A DNA stretch of 64,000 nt from an uncultured Armatimonadota bacterium (GTDB lineage Bacteria; Armatimonadota; Fimbriimonadia; Fimbriimonadales; Fimbriimonadaceae), in the NCBI GenBank assembly GCA_903927345.1, contig CAIYMO010000017.1, positions 124,001-188,000 on the forward strand, in the 5' to 3' direction. Made by a program: the position numbers and the translations under genes. This document shows positions 23,841-31,804 of the stretch, one piece after another; the stretch's first letter is position 1; each line of letters begins with the position of its first letter. The notes below the pieces were generated by a model, which did no database searches, was not told the DNA's origin, and worked only from the letters and a program-made list of their open reading frames with translations.

Positions 23841-23898
23841 CACGGTCAAACGGCTAATCCCGGCTACTCTCAAACCGCGGGAGCCCAGTTTGTCCGTG
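23841..23898. other. Long stem-loop, candidate structured RNA
   Basis: The 272-base gap 23672-23943 has no supported gene. Within it CACGGTCAAAC pairs with GTTTGTCCGTG (one mismatch), stacked on GGCT/AGCC and CCCG/CGGG, around a 15-base loop. It lies 45 bases before the ATG of the next gene. I see no match to a riboswitch class I know. Confidence 0.4.
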
Positions 23899-23943
23899 AA
23901 CAGCATCGTACTCCCCGAAAGCTATATGCTTTAGCAACCGAGC

Positions 23944-24543
23944 ATGTACCCGCAGTCACAAAACGTCCAAGGCAACCACGTCGCAATCAACGACTGCACC
24001 CAAGTCTTCCGCCTCCGCAAACCCCGAGGCGACCGAGCCTGCATCTGGGAAGCCGAAGACGGGACCGACCATGCCCTGGTTGGATTGGATCACGAAGACC
24101 TAGTCGTCGAAGCAAAGCACTACGAGGACGAGTCATACCGAGCAACTCTTTGTCGAGGAGAAGTCGTTATCCTGCGACCCCAGGATAGTTTCTGCTTCAG
24201 CCACTACCAGCAAGAAGTCCTAGAAACCCCGCTCGGAGTGTTCGTCTACAGTCGATACGGCAAGTTCAGCTGGGTGCTCGCAGGCAGCATTTGGGAAGAC
24301 TCGCTCAAGACGAAATCCATAGAGTGGATGCACACTCCCAACTTCGATTCAGACACTGGCGAAGTCGTCGGCGAGCTACCCCTGACCCCCTCCGGCACTC
24401 AACTCTATCGTCTCAATCCGAACCAACGCACGATCACCTACGGCCCAATCGAAGGCGTCCGTGAACCCATCAACCCAATCCACCTCCTCGGCGCTCTAGG
24501 CAAGGGCGTTTGGCGTCAAGTAATCGAACGAATCCGCAAGTAG
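23944..24543 (+). CDS. Hypothetical protein
   Basis: 199 residues, start ATG 23944. It has no signal peptide or membrane helix. The sequence looks like a globular beta-rich cytoplasmic protein (VFRLRKPRGDRACIWEAEDG; GVFVYSRYGKFSWVLAGSIW), with a C-terminal helix (GALGKGVWRQVIERIRK). No family is recognised. It stands alone between an unusual hairpin upstream and a promoter-bearing intergenic stretch downstream. Codon use returns to the window norm here, unlike the preceding pair. Confidence 0.65.
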   Translation: MYPQSQNVQGNHVAINDCTQVFRLRKPRGDRACIWEAEDGTDHALVGLDHEDLVVEAKHYEDESYRATLCRGEVVILRPQDSFCFSHYQQEVLETPLGVFVYSRYGKFSWVLAGSIWEDSLKTKSIEWMHTPNFDSDTGEVVGELPLTPSGTQLYRLNPNQRTITYGPIEGVREPINPIHLLGALGKGVWRQVIERIRK

Positions 24544-24590
24544 TCCCTGCCCCCGTTCCCTATGGCGGTTAGCAATCCTCACAGTCAAGG

Positions 24591-24643
24591 TTGACAAACA
24601 CGTCACAACTTCGCCTATAAGGTGATGATCAAATTTCGTGAGA
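24591..24643 (+). promoter_or_regulatory. Promoter-like element with conserved downstream sequence (copy A)
   Basis: TTGACA (24591-24596), 19 bases, TATAAG (24616-24621), then TGATGATCAAA and TTCGTGAGA. The same arrangement occurs at 40158-40208. The 328-base gap 24544-24871 holds no convincing gene; a 93-residue frame starting inside this element is low-complexity and judged spurious. Transcription from here would give a short RNA toward the convergent CoA-binding gene. Confidence 0.45.
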
Positions 24644-24871
24644 TCGGTCTAGCCGAGTACCCGCCCGTTGACCCACCTCTACCAAGGGGAACCCCTCAAG
24701 ATAATCTGCGCCAACAGTCGCGGACTTTGCAAAGAAAAGAACTTTCATTGAACCTATCTGCGCCCTTTGCGCGTACCCCCGCACAAACCCCGAAGATGGC
24801 GCAACAAGATCCAAACCTGTTCGCCGTGACCGCCAAAACCGCCACCTGCCCAGTTCAGCCAACGACCCAGC

Positions 24872-25396
24872 TCAACCGACAACGCGCCGCTTCGCCGAGA
24901 TGATCTCAGTGTTCATCCCCGCCCAATGCAGCATCCCGCCGTACCGACCGTGCTCCATCTTAATGCACTTATCCTGCACCGCAACCAGCCCCGCGTCAAT
25001 CGCCCGAGACCCCGCGTCAAAGTTGATAATCCGCAACTGCGACCAAACCGCCTTCGCGCCATTCGCAACCGCCTGGTCAACGATGTCCCACATCTCATGC
25101 CCCGGCCGGAAAACGTTCACCACATCGACCGCAAACGGAACCTCCGCCAGCGACCGATAAACCTTCTGTCCCAGAATGAAATCCGCCTTCGGATGAACCG
25201 GAATCACTTCAAACCCTTCATCAAGAAGATAGGAAGCAACCATATTCGAAGCCTTTGTCGACTCCGTCGAAAGCCCAATAATCGCCACCTTCCGCATCGA
25301 AGCCAACAGCTTCTGAATCTGGTCGCCATTCTGATACCGCTCCCGCTGCTCCGCAGTCAAAGTCGTGTTCAAGTTAATGCTACAAGCGATACTCAT
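24872..25396 (-). CDS. CoA-binding domain protein
   Basis: 174 residues from ATG 25396, which overlaps the metY-like stop as ATGA. The Rossmann-type CoA-binding pattern is clear: LLASMRKVAIIGLSTESTKAS, VASYLLDEGFEVIPVHPK, then LAEVPFAVDVVNVFRPG and AVWSQLRIINFDA. These stand-alone YccU-like proteins are cytoplasmic and of unclear role. Its position in an operon with O-acetylhomoserine sulfhydrylase suggests a link to sulfur amino acid metabolism, which is common for this family. Confidence 0.85.
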   Translation of the reverse strand: MSIACSINLNTTLTAEQRERYQNGDQIQKLLASMRKVAIIGLSTESTKASNMVASYLLDEGFEVIPVHPKADFILGQKVYRSLAEVPFAVDVVNVFRPGHEMWDIVDQAVANGAKAVWSQLRIINFDAGSRAIDAGLVAVQDKCIKMEHGRYGGMLHWAGMNTEIISAKRRVVG

Positions 25397-26670
25397 GCCT
25401 TCTCCAAAGCCTGCTCCAGGTCCCAAATCAAATCGTCCACCGTCTCCAGACCCACCGACAACCGAATCATTCCCGGAGTAATCCGCGCCGCTTCAAGTTC
25501 AGCGTCCGACATCTGCTGGTGCGTCGTCGAAGCCGGATGAATCACCAAGCTCTTCGCATCGCCAACGTTGGCAAGGTGCGAGAACAACTGCAACGACTCG
25601 ATAAACCGCTTGCCCGAGTTTCGAGCATCCGAACCAGAAATCTCAAAAGCAAACACCGCCCCTGCGCCCTTCGGCAGATACTTCTGAACCCGATCATGAT
25701 GCGGGTGAGAGGGAAGTCCCGCGTAATGCACCCGACCAACCTTCGGATGAGCCTCAAGGAACTTGGCAACCGCCAACGCATTGGAAACGTGCCGCTCCAT
25801 GCGAAGCGACAAAGTCTCAAGACCTTGCAACAAGTTAAAAGCGTTCGTCGGCGAGATACAAGCCCCGGTGTCCCGAATCGTCTCCGCCCGCAGCTTCATA
25901 AGGAAAGCGTAGTGACCAAACGTATCAAAGAACCGCATCCCGTGATAACTCGGCGAAGCGTCAGCGATAGTAGGGAACCCAGAGAAATCAAAGTTCCCCG
26001 AGTCGGTCACCACACCACCAATCGACGTCCCGTGACCACCGATAAACTTCGTCGCCGAGTGCAAAACAATCGTCGCACCATGCTCAATCGGCCGACAAAG
26101 ATAAGGCGTTGCAAACGTCGAGTCAACCACCAAAGGAATCCCCTTGGAATCGCCCAAAGCCGCCAGCGCCGCCAGATCAGGAACCGAGTTAATCGGATTA
26201 CCAATCGTCTCGACAAACAGCATCCGAGTCTTAGGAGTGACCGCTTCTTCCCAATCCGAAACCCGATCCGGATCAACAAACGTGACGTCGATGCACAGCT
26301 TCTTCAGCGTATGAGCAAACATCGTCATCGTCCCGCCATAAAGCTGGTTCGAAGCAACAATATGATCGCCCGGCGAGCAAAGGGTCATCACCACCCCAAA
26401 CTCCGCCGCCATCCCGCTCGCAGTGGCAACCGCGCCAGTCGCACCTTCCAGAGAAGCAACCCGCTCCTCAAAAACCGCCGTCGTCGGATTACTAATCCGC
26501 GAATAGATATTGCCGTACTGCTTCAGCTCAAACAGGTGAGCCGCTTCGTCAGCATCCTTAAAAACATAACTCGTTGTCTGATGAATCGGCACCGCCCGAG
26601 CCCCGACAAACGGATCCGGAACCTGCCCCGCATGGAGCATCTTCGTCTCAAACCCAAACTGACGACTCAT
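25393..26670 (-). CDS. O-acetylhomoserine aminocarboxypropyltransferase/sulfhydrylase (MetY-type)
   Basis: 425 residues of the Cys/Met PLP-dependent family. Key elements are FGFETKMLHAG, YSRISNPTTAVFEERVA, VFVETIGNP-type LFVETIGNP, and the PLP Schiff-base region LHSATKFIGGHGTSIGG (Lys about residue 207). The long insertion and FNLLQGLETLSLRMERH support the O-acetylhomoserine sulfhydrylase branch rather than cystathionine synthase. It makes homocysteine from O-acetylhomoserine and sulfide. ATGA overlaps join it to the cupin gene upstream and CoA-binding gene downstream. No SAM riboswitch was seen upstream. Confidence 0.9.
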   Translation of the reverse strand: MSRQFGFETKMLHAGQVPDPFVGARAVPIHQTTSYVFKDADEAAHLFELKQYGNIYSRISNPTTAVFEERVASLEGATGAVATASGMAAEFGVVMTLCSPGDHIVASNQLYGGTMTMFAHTLKKLCIDVTFVDPDRVSDWEEAVTPKTRMLFVETIGNPINSVPDLAALAALGDSKGIPLVVDSTFATPYLCRPIEHGATIVLHSATKFIGGHGTSIGGVVTDSGNFDFSGFPTIADASPSYHGMRFFDTFGHYAFLMKLRAETIRDTGACISPTNAFNLLQGLETLSLRMERHVSNALAVAKFLEAHPKVGRVHYAGLPSHPHHDRVQKYLPKGAGAVFAFEISGSDARNSGKRFIESLQLFSHLANVGDAKSLVIHPASTTHQQMSDAELEAARITPGMIRLSVGLETVDDLIWDLEQALEKA

Positions 26671-27104
26671 ATCTGAATAAACTCCCGCACCACGTCGCTC
26701 GACCGAAGATACTCGAGCTCAGCCTCACAAGGCCGCTGAGGACGATCTCGCTCGCAAGCAACAATGCAAAGGAACCCCAGCGGGGAATCCTCATCCGCCC
26801 GAAACTGGTGCCAAGTCATCGGCGGAATATGGACAATATCCTGGCAACAGATCGGAGTCACCGAATCCCGAACCAGAACCCGGCCCCGCCCGCGAATCAC
26901 CATCACCGCATGCTGGTGCTCATGTCGCTCCAACGTCGAGTGCCCACCCGGACCAACCTCGAAATAGCGGAACTCAACCGGCAAGTCACCCGTCCCCTCA
27001 AACATCACCTGTCGCGTGACATCCCGGAACATATTCCCGTCCTCTTTATAAGGAAGAACGTCAACGCCCTCCCACTTAAAATCGCCCGTCGTCTTTACGA
27101 TCAT
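26667..27104 (-). CDS. Cupin-domain protein
   Basis: 145 residues forming one small beta-barrel cupin: motif 1 GGHSTLERHEHQHAVMVIRGRGRV with three His and one Glu, and motif 2 PPMTWHQFRADEDSPLGFLCIV with a His. The metal site looks complete. The ligand is unknown. It is the first gene of the operon with MetY-type sulfhydrylase and the CoA-binding protein. A cysteine-poor body and the sulfur context could suggest a thiol dioxygenase-like or sensor role, but nothing specific can be claimed. Confidence 0.85.
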   Translation of the reverse strand: MIVKTTGDFKWEGVDVLPYKEDGNMFRDVTRQVMFEGTGDLPVEFRYFEVGPGGHSTLERHEHQHAVMVIRGRGRVLVRDSVTPICCQDIVHIPPMTWHQFRADEDSPLGFLCIVACERDRPQRPCEAELEYLRSSDVVREFIQI

Positions 27105-27212
27105 GCTCTAACTTCTACGTCAGAGTTTACTTCCGAAGCTGAACGCCCTCCCCGAACGTCTTAAGACATGCCCGATCTAACCTTAGATCATTAGCCAAAC
27201 AGGTCAATTCAA

Positions 27213-29087
27213 ATGATTCTTCCCGCACTAATCCAGCAAATCCAGCTTCCATTCATTGCCCCCTGTTTCAGCTCGCACATGGTTCTCCAACGAGACAAGC
27301 CCAACGCAATCTGGGGCTGGAGCACCCCCGGCTCCGAAGTTCGTGTCTCAATCTCCGGCAACTCCGCCACCGCCACCGCCGACGCCACCGGTAAGTGGCT
27401 TGCCAAAATCAAACCACCCAAAGCCGGCGGCCCCTACAAGCTCACCGTCGAAGGCCTCCACCGCGTCGAACTCGACGACATCCTCGTCGGAGACGTCTGG
27501 ATCTGCTCCGGCCAATCCAACATGGAAATGGGAATCGGCATGGCGAAAGACGCCCAAAAAGAGATCGCCGCCGCAACCGACAGCCAAATCCGACTCTTCA
27601 TGGGCACCAAGGTCACCGCGCTGAAACCAGCGGATATCAACCAAGGCGCCTGGGCAGTCTGTTCTCCCGAAAACGTCGCCAAAGGAGGCTGGGGTGGCTT
27701 CTCCGCAGTCGGCTACTACTTCGGTAAACACCTCCGCGCTAAAGTCGATGTCCCGATCGGCCTCATCCAAACTGCCTGGGGTGGCTCCGCCGCCGAAGCC
27801 TGGACCAGCGCCAGCGGCATTGCGTCCGTAAAAGACTTTGACAACCAAGTTGCTCAGGCGCAAAACCAGTCCAGCGGATCGGCGACCTCAACAAACGACC
27901 TGATCGAGGAATGGGTTACCAAGAACTCTCCAATGCCCGCCGGAGCTGGCAACAAGAAAGTCAAACTCCCAGGCAGCACCCGCCAAATGGGCTTCGACGG
28001 CAAGCGCCGGGTCTACTGGTTCCACCGAACTCTGAACCTTTCCAAGGAGCAAACCGGTCAACCCTGGCTCACCGTCGGCTCCATCGAAGGCGCCGATGCT
28101 CTCTACATCAATGGCAAGCGAGTGATGGCTGGTAACAGCATCCTTATCTGGCAAGCCGGCCAAATGCCCGCCGGAGTCCTCAAAGAAGGCGAAAACGATC
28201 TCTGGTTCCGACTCGTCGACCTCAACGGAAATGGAGGCGTGACGAACCCGCAGTTTAACATGGACTTTGGCAACGGAAACCGAGTCGAACTCGGCGGCGA
28301 ATGGGAGGTCTACCCTGGCACCGAGCTCGACAAGCTCCCCAAGTTTCCGCCCCTTGTCGAGGGCAATCCAAACTGGCCAACCGTCCTCCACAACGCCATG
28401 CTCAAGCCGTTCCAACCCATGGCAATCAAAGGCGCTCTCTGGTACCAAGGCGAAACCAACGTCGGTCGTGGTGAGCAATACTCGCGCCTCCTTCCAGCCC
28501 TGATCACCGACTGGCGTAAAGGCTTCGACCAAGGCGACTTCCCGTTCCTTGTCGTCCAGCTCGCCAACTACGGACGTAAGCACGCCGAACCCACCGACAA
28601 CGGCTGGGCAGAACTCCAAGAAGCCCAAGCCATCGCGGTCACCCGAGTCAAAAACGCCGCCCTCGCAACAACGCTCGACATTGGAATGGGTAACGACATC
28701 CACCCAACCAAGAAGCAAGACGTTGGCTACCGTCTCGGGCTCCAAGCCGAGCGCATCGCCTACGGTCGAAAGCTCGTCTCCAGCGGTCCAACCTACAAAG
28801 GACTCGAACTCAAAGGAGATCAGGTCATCGTCAAGTTCGACAACCTCGGCAGCGGTCTTGTCGCGAAGGGAAGTCTCGACAAAGCATTCGCTATCCTCGG
28901 CTCCACCGGAAAGTGGACCTGGGCCGATGCGAAAATCGTCGGCAACACCATCGTTCTCAGCGCCAAAGGAGTCGTAGCCCCGATGTACGTCCGCTACGCC
29001 TGGGACGAAGATCCAAACGCTCCGCTCTACAACAAAGAAGGTCTCCCCGCCGTCCCCTTCCGCGTCGAGCCTGTCAAGCAGAGGTGA
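27213..29087 (+). CDS. Sialate O-acetylesterase-like SGNH hydrolase
   Basis: 624 residues. An N-terminal Ig-like segment (FSSHMVLQRDKPNAIWGWSTPGSEV) is followed by the SGNH block I CSGQSNMEMG and an inserted jelly-roll-like region (VYWFHRTLNLSKEQTG...WLTVGSIEGADALYING). Then come ALWYQGETNVGRGEQY and the catalytic DIHP (NDIHPTKKQDVG). These match the DUF303/SIAE group, which remove O-acetyl groups from sialic acids or plant polymers. The N-terminus is a short hydrophobic stretch rather than a clear signal, so export is uncertain. Confidence 0.88.
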   Translation: MILPALIQQIQLPFIAPCFSSHMVLQRDKPNAIWGWSTPGSEVRVSISGNSATATADATGKWLAKIKPPKAGGPYKLTVEGLHRVELDDILVGDVWICSGQSNMEMGIGMAKDAQKEIAAATDSQIRLFMGTKVTALKPADINQGAWAVCSPENVAKGGWGGFSAVGYYFGKHLRAKVDVPIGLIQTAWGGSAAEAWTSASGIASVKDFDNQVAQAQNQSSGSATSTNDLIEEWVTKNSPMPAGAGNKKVKLPGSTRQMGFDGKRRVYWFHRTLNLSKEQTGQPWLTVGSIEGADALYINGKRVMAGNSILIWQAGQMPAGVLKEGENDLWFRLVDLNGNGGVTNPQFNMDFGNGNRVELGGEWEVYPGTELDKLPKFPPLVEGNPNWPTVLHNAMLKPFQPMAIKGALWYQGETNVGRGEQYSRLLPALITDWRKGFDQGDFPFLVVQLANYGRKHAEPTDNGWAELQEAQAIAVTRVKNAALATTLDIGMGNDIHPTKKQDVGYRLGLQAERIAYGRKLVSSGPTYKGLELKGDQVIVKFDNLGSGLVAKGSLDKAFAILGSTGKWTWADAKIVGNTIVLSAKGVVAPMYVRYAWDEDPNAPLYNKEGLPAVPFRVEPVKQR

Positions 29088-29100
29088 ATCCAAAGAAAAA

Positions 29101-29135
29101 TGGGAGCCAAGACCCCGGGGGTGGGGTGGCTCCCA
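29101..29135 (+). terminator. Hairpin downstream of the sialate esterase gene
   Basis: Arms TGGGAGCCA (29101-29109) and TGGCTCCCA (29127-29135) with inner CCCC/GGGG. Stem is strong but no U-tract follows, so factor-dependent termination or mRNA stabilisation is possible. Confidence 0.5.
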
Positions 29136-29380
29136 ATGGCATTGCATTAATGGATAAGGACCCCTTGCGGATGTCCACAGATTCAGACGCAACCCCCACT
29201 TGCATGTTCCGCCACGGGGACTTTAGACCCGTCCCCGAAGCGGAGAGGATCAACCTCGTAAGGTTGCCAGATGTTTAGATCTCGGGGAAAATTGTCGACG
29301 AACGCCGATCCTAAAGAAGTTTGTGAGGTTTAATATTGGAAGTCGTAGGGCAAGGTGGCTCTGCGTTTGGTTGAAATTCA
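29136..29380 (+). other. Structured intergenic leader before the PEP-CTERM gene
   Basis: No coding frame is convincing. Two hairpins are visible: one nested (TCCGC 29208-29212 with GCGGA 29240-29244, inside it CGGGGAC with GTCCCCG), and one with a CGTA tetraloop (CAACCT 29251-29256 with AGGTTG 29261-29266). This could be a long 5' leader or a small RNA. It does not match a c-di-GMP riboswitch I would recognise. Confidence 0.4.
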
Positions 29381-30454
29381 ATGAAAAAGCTTCTTTTCCT
29401 CTCTGCTTTGGCAACTGTCGCAGGTGCTTCCTACGGGCAATTCGCCCTAGACAATCTCGTCGTATTGAGAGCCGGCGATGGTGCAGCTGCTCTCACAAGC
29501 GGTTCCACTGCGGTTACCCTTGAGCAGTTCACTCAAGCTGGATCCTTCGTGAACACGACCAGCTTCACTAACCTCACTCTTTCTGGCACTGCCGCTTCCG
29601 AAGGTGCTCTTTACAACTACGGAGCAGGTATTTCCTTCGGCGCTTACGGTGTTGCACCGGGAACAGCTTCCTTGCCAGCTACGACTTCTGCGGCGGTTGT
29701 ACGAAACGCAGTTGTCGTTGACTTTGCAACGGCCAGCACTTCTTCATTCGGCCTTACCGCTGCGCCTAATCCGTTCAACAGCGGAAACATTCGAAGCGTC
29801 GCCCTCAACGGAATTCCAGGCCCATCAAACGTCCCAACGAGAGCTGTTGCAATCGGTTCAAACACCGGTGTAGTCAACTCCTCGCTTTCGGGTGTTAGCC
29901 AAGTGGCATCGACCACCACGGCAAACATTCGATCACTCCAAGTCTCGGGTGATGATGTGTTCTACTCCACGGGCTCAGGCACGCAGGGTGTTTACCGCGT
30001 TGCAGGCGGAGCGACCGGCAATGGCTTGACTGCCTCGCTTGTTTTCGCAACTGGCGGCGGATCGATCTACGATTTCCAAAAGCTTGAGAACGGTGATTAC
30101 ATCTACGCTGACGATGGATCGGGAGCAACTGGCGGTCTGCGCCGATGGAGTGCTGCTACGAACACCGTAAGCACGATTGCTGCTCCAAGCATCTTCGGTA
30201 CCTCAGTGTCGGTTCGACAGTTCGTAACTCGCGGTAATTCCGTTTTCGCTACGACTACCGAAACCAACAACAACAGAATTGTCCGAATCGACTTCAGTGG
30301 AGCAGACTTCACAGGTACAGCTTCGGTCAGCGACCTTGCCTTTGCTGGTACAAACCGTGCATTCCGCGGAATTGAAGCCGTTCCAGAGCCAGCTACGATG
30401 GCTGCTCTCGGTCTCGGAATCCTCGGCCTCGCTCGACGACGACGAAACAAGTAA
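29381..30454 (+). CDS. PEP-CTERM sorting-domain surface protein 1
   Basis: 357 residues. Signal peptide MKKLLFLSALATVAGASYGQ. The long Ser/Thr/Gly-rich body has repeated beta-strand-like segments (FDxxKLENGDYIYADDGSG-type) that may form a propeller. The C-terminus is the PEP-CTERM tripartite signal: VPEPATMAALGLGILGLA followed by RRRRNK. Such proteins are cleaved by an exosortase, which is not present here, and are often glycosylated and exported to the surface or matrix. It is a paralogue of the next gene. Confidence 0.88.
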   Translation: MKKLLFLSALATVAGASYGQFALDNLVVLRAGDGAAALTSGSTAVTLEQFTQAGSFVNTTSFTNLTLSGTAASEGALYNYGAGISFGAYGVAPGTASLPATTSAAVVRNAVVVDFATASTSSFGLTAAPNPFNSGNIRSVALNGIPGPSNVPTRAVAIGSNTGVVNSSLSGVSQVASTTTANIRSLQVSGDDVFYSTGSGTQGVYRVAGGATGNGLTASLVFATGGGSIYDFQKLENGDYIYADDGSGATGGLRRWSAATNTVSTIAAPSIFGTSVSVRQFVTRGNSVFATTTETNNNRIVRIDFSGADFTGTASVSDLAFAGTNRAFRGIEAVPEPATMAALGLGILGLARRRRNK

Positions 30455-30480
30455 GACAACAGGTAATTTCAACCCAACTA

Positions 30481-30510
30481 AATCCCCGAGCGAGTCTCGG
30501 GGATTTTTTT
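30481..30510 (+). terminator. Rho-independent terminator after PEP-CTERM gene 1
   Basis: AATCCCCGAG and CTCGGGGATT pair around CGAGT, followed by a run of T. A classical intrinsic terminator. Confidence 0.9.
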
Positions 30511-30604
30511 ATTCTTAACAATGTTGTAACCGGCACTTAACAAACCTCAAGTTAACTATCAGGGTTCGTGGAGCGTCGTTGCTTCGCGCTTGGTTAGGAA
30601 TCTT

Positions 30605-31708
30605 ATGAAAAAACTATCCTTAATGTGTTTGATGGGGCTTGCTTCAGCAGGTGCGTTTGCACAGTACTTCCCAACGGACTCACTGATCGTTGCTTCCACT
30701 GCAGTCAACGGAACCGGGACCGGACTCTTTGCCGGATCTAGCGGCGTCAGCGCAAACCTTCTTGGCTTCAACTACTCGGGTGGCATTGTCGAAACTTCAG
30801 CTGGCTCCGGCGTTCAGAAGTCGTTCTCGCTCGGTACCAACTTTGTCGTGTCCAACTCGGCAACTTCGGAAGCTGGAATCAATAGTTCGACTCGCTTCCT
30901 GAGCATTGCTGGCTATCGCGCGGCCAACGGAACGGCAAGTGTTAACTCAACGGGGACCGGTGCCACTCGCGGAGTTGCCATCTTTGACAATATGGGCAAC
31001 AGCGGTGCTGGCTCCGTATCCTATGTGGACATGCCAACGGGTAGCTACGGCGGAAACAACTTCCGCAGCGGTTTCACCGAAGATGGAACCACCGTTTACA
31101 CCGCCGGCACGGGAACAACTGCAGGTTGGCGAACATTCACTAACGGCGATGCGACATCAACTCAGTACGGGACTACAACCAACGTCCGGGTAATCCGAAC
31201 GATCAACGGAGACGTGTACGGATCAACTGGATCTGCAACTGGAAACGGCGGCACTGGCGTTTACAAGCTGACGGGAGCGGGTGCAAGCACCTCAACTGCA
31301 GTTGCACTCAGCGCAAGCCCATACGATTTCGACATCGTCTCAGACAACGGAAATACCTATGCACTCGTCGCTGACGATGCTGCAGGACTCAAGGTCTATC
31401 TCAATGGGAACCTCGCAAAGACTTACGCTGCAACCGGTCTCCGAAACTTTGCAATCCGAAAGGCTGATGCTGGTTTCGAAATCTTCGGAATCACTGGTTC
31501 ATCAACAGGCGCCATCACAAACGATCTTTCCAAACTCGTGATCAACTACGGCACCCTGGCTACTTCGACCAACACCTTCTCGGTGATCGCAACCTCGGCA
31601 ACCAACACTTGGTTCCGCGGCGTCGAAGTTGTCCCTGAGCCAGCTTCCATGGCTGTCCTTGGGATTGGTCTCGCCGGACTCGCTGCTCGACGACGACGTA
31701 ACAAGTAA
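30605..31708 (+). CDS. PEP-CTERM sorting-domain surface protein 2
   Basis: 367 residues from ATG 30605; an earlier in-frame GTG-type start at 30590 gives no better signal. Signal peptide MKKLSLMCLMGLASAGAFAQ, then a Gly/Ser/Thr-rich secreted domain. The end is VPEPASMAVLGIGLAGLA and ARRRRNK. The overall plan and C-terminus closely parallel the preceding gene, so this pair is a tandem duplication that has diverged. Separate terminators follow each gene, so they are likely expressed independently. Confidence 0.88.
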   Translation: MKKLSLMCLMGLASAGAFAQYFPTDSLIVASTAVNGTGTGLFAGSSGVSANLLGFNYSGGIVETSAGSGVQKSFSLGTNFVVSNSATSEAGINSSTRFLSIAGYRAANGTASVNSTGTGATRGVAIFDNMGNSGAGSVSYVDMPTGSYGGNNFRSGFTEDGTTVYTAGTGTTAGWRTFTNGDATSTQYGTTTNVRVIRTINGDVYGSTGSATGNGGTGVYKLTGAGASTSTAVALSASPYDFDIVSDNGNTYALVADDAAGLKVYLNGNLAKTYAATGLRNFAIRKADAGFEIFGITGSSTGAITNDLSKLVINYGTLATSTNTFSVIATSATNTWFRGVEVVPEPASMAVLGIGLAGLAARRRRNK

Positions 31709-31732
31709 GCGTCACCGCGTACGCAAACAAAT

Positions 31733-31763
31733 ACACCCCGAGCAATGCTCGGGGTGTTTTGTT
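31733..31763 (+). terminator. Rho-independent terminator after PEP-CTERM gene 2
   Basis: Perfect 11-bp stem ACACCCCGAGC/GCTCGGGGTGT with loop AAT, followed by TTTTGTTTG-like T-rich sequence. It lies between convergent genes. Confidence 0.9.
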
Positions 31764-31804
31764 TGTCTAGCGACTCGGGACTCGCGTCTCGAGCCTAACT
31801 AAGC

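Noticed and set aside
24622-24903. 93-residue plus-strand frame beginning MMIKFRE, and a similar frame at 40187
   Set aside because: Both start inside the shared promoter-like element and diverge into Pro/Thr-rich sequence; the similarity lies in the DNA element, not in a conserved protein.
25519-26676. 385-residue plus-strand frame opposite the MetY-type gene
   Set aside because: Arg/Asn/His-rich translation typical of an antisense shadow; the minus-strand protein has an intact PLP-binding motif.
27105-27212. SAM riboswitch upstream of the cupin-MetY operon
   Set aside because: No SAM-I-like conserved core or matching stems could be found in this 108-base spacer.
27888-29192. 434-residue open frame on the minus strand opposite the sialate esterase gene
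   Set aside because: It is the third-position shadow of a strongly supported plus-strand gene, and the predicted protein is low-complexity and acidic with no family pattern.
29136-29380. c-di-GMP riboswitch before the PEP-CTERM gene
   Set aside because: Hairpins exist, but the conserved GEMM core sequences are absent.
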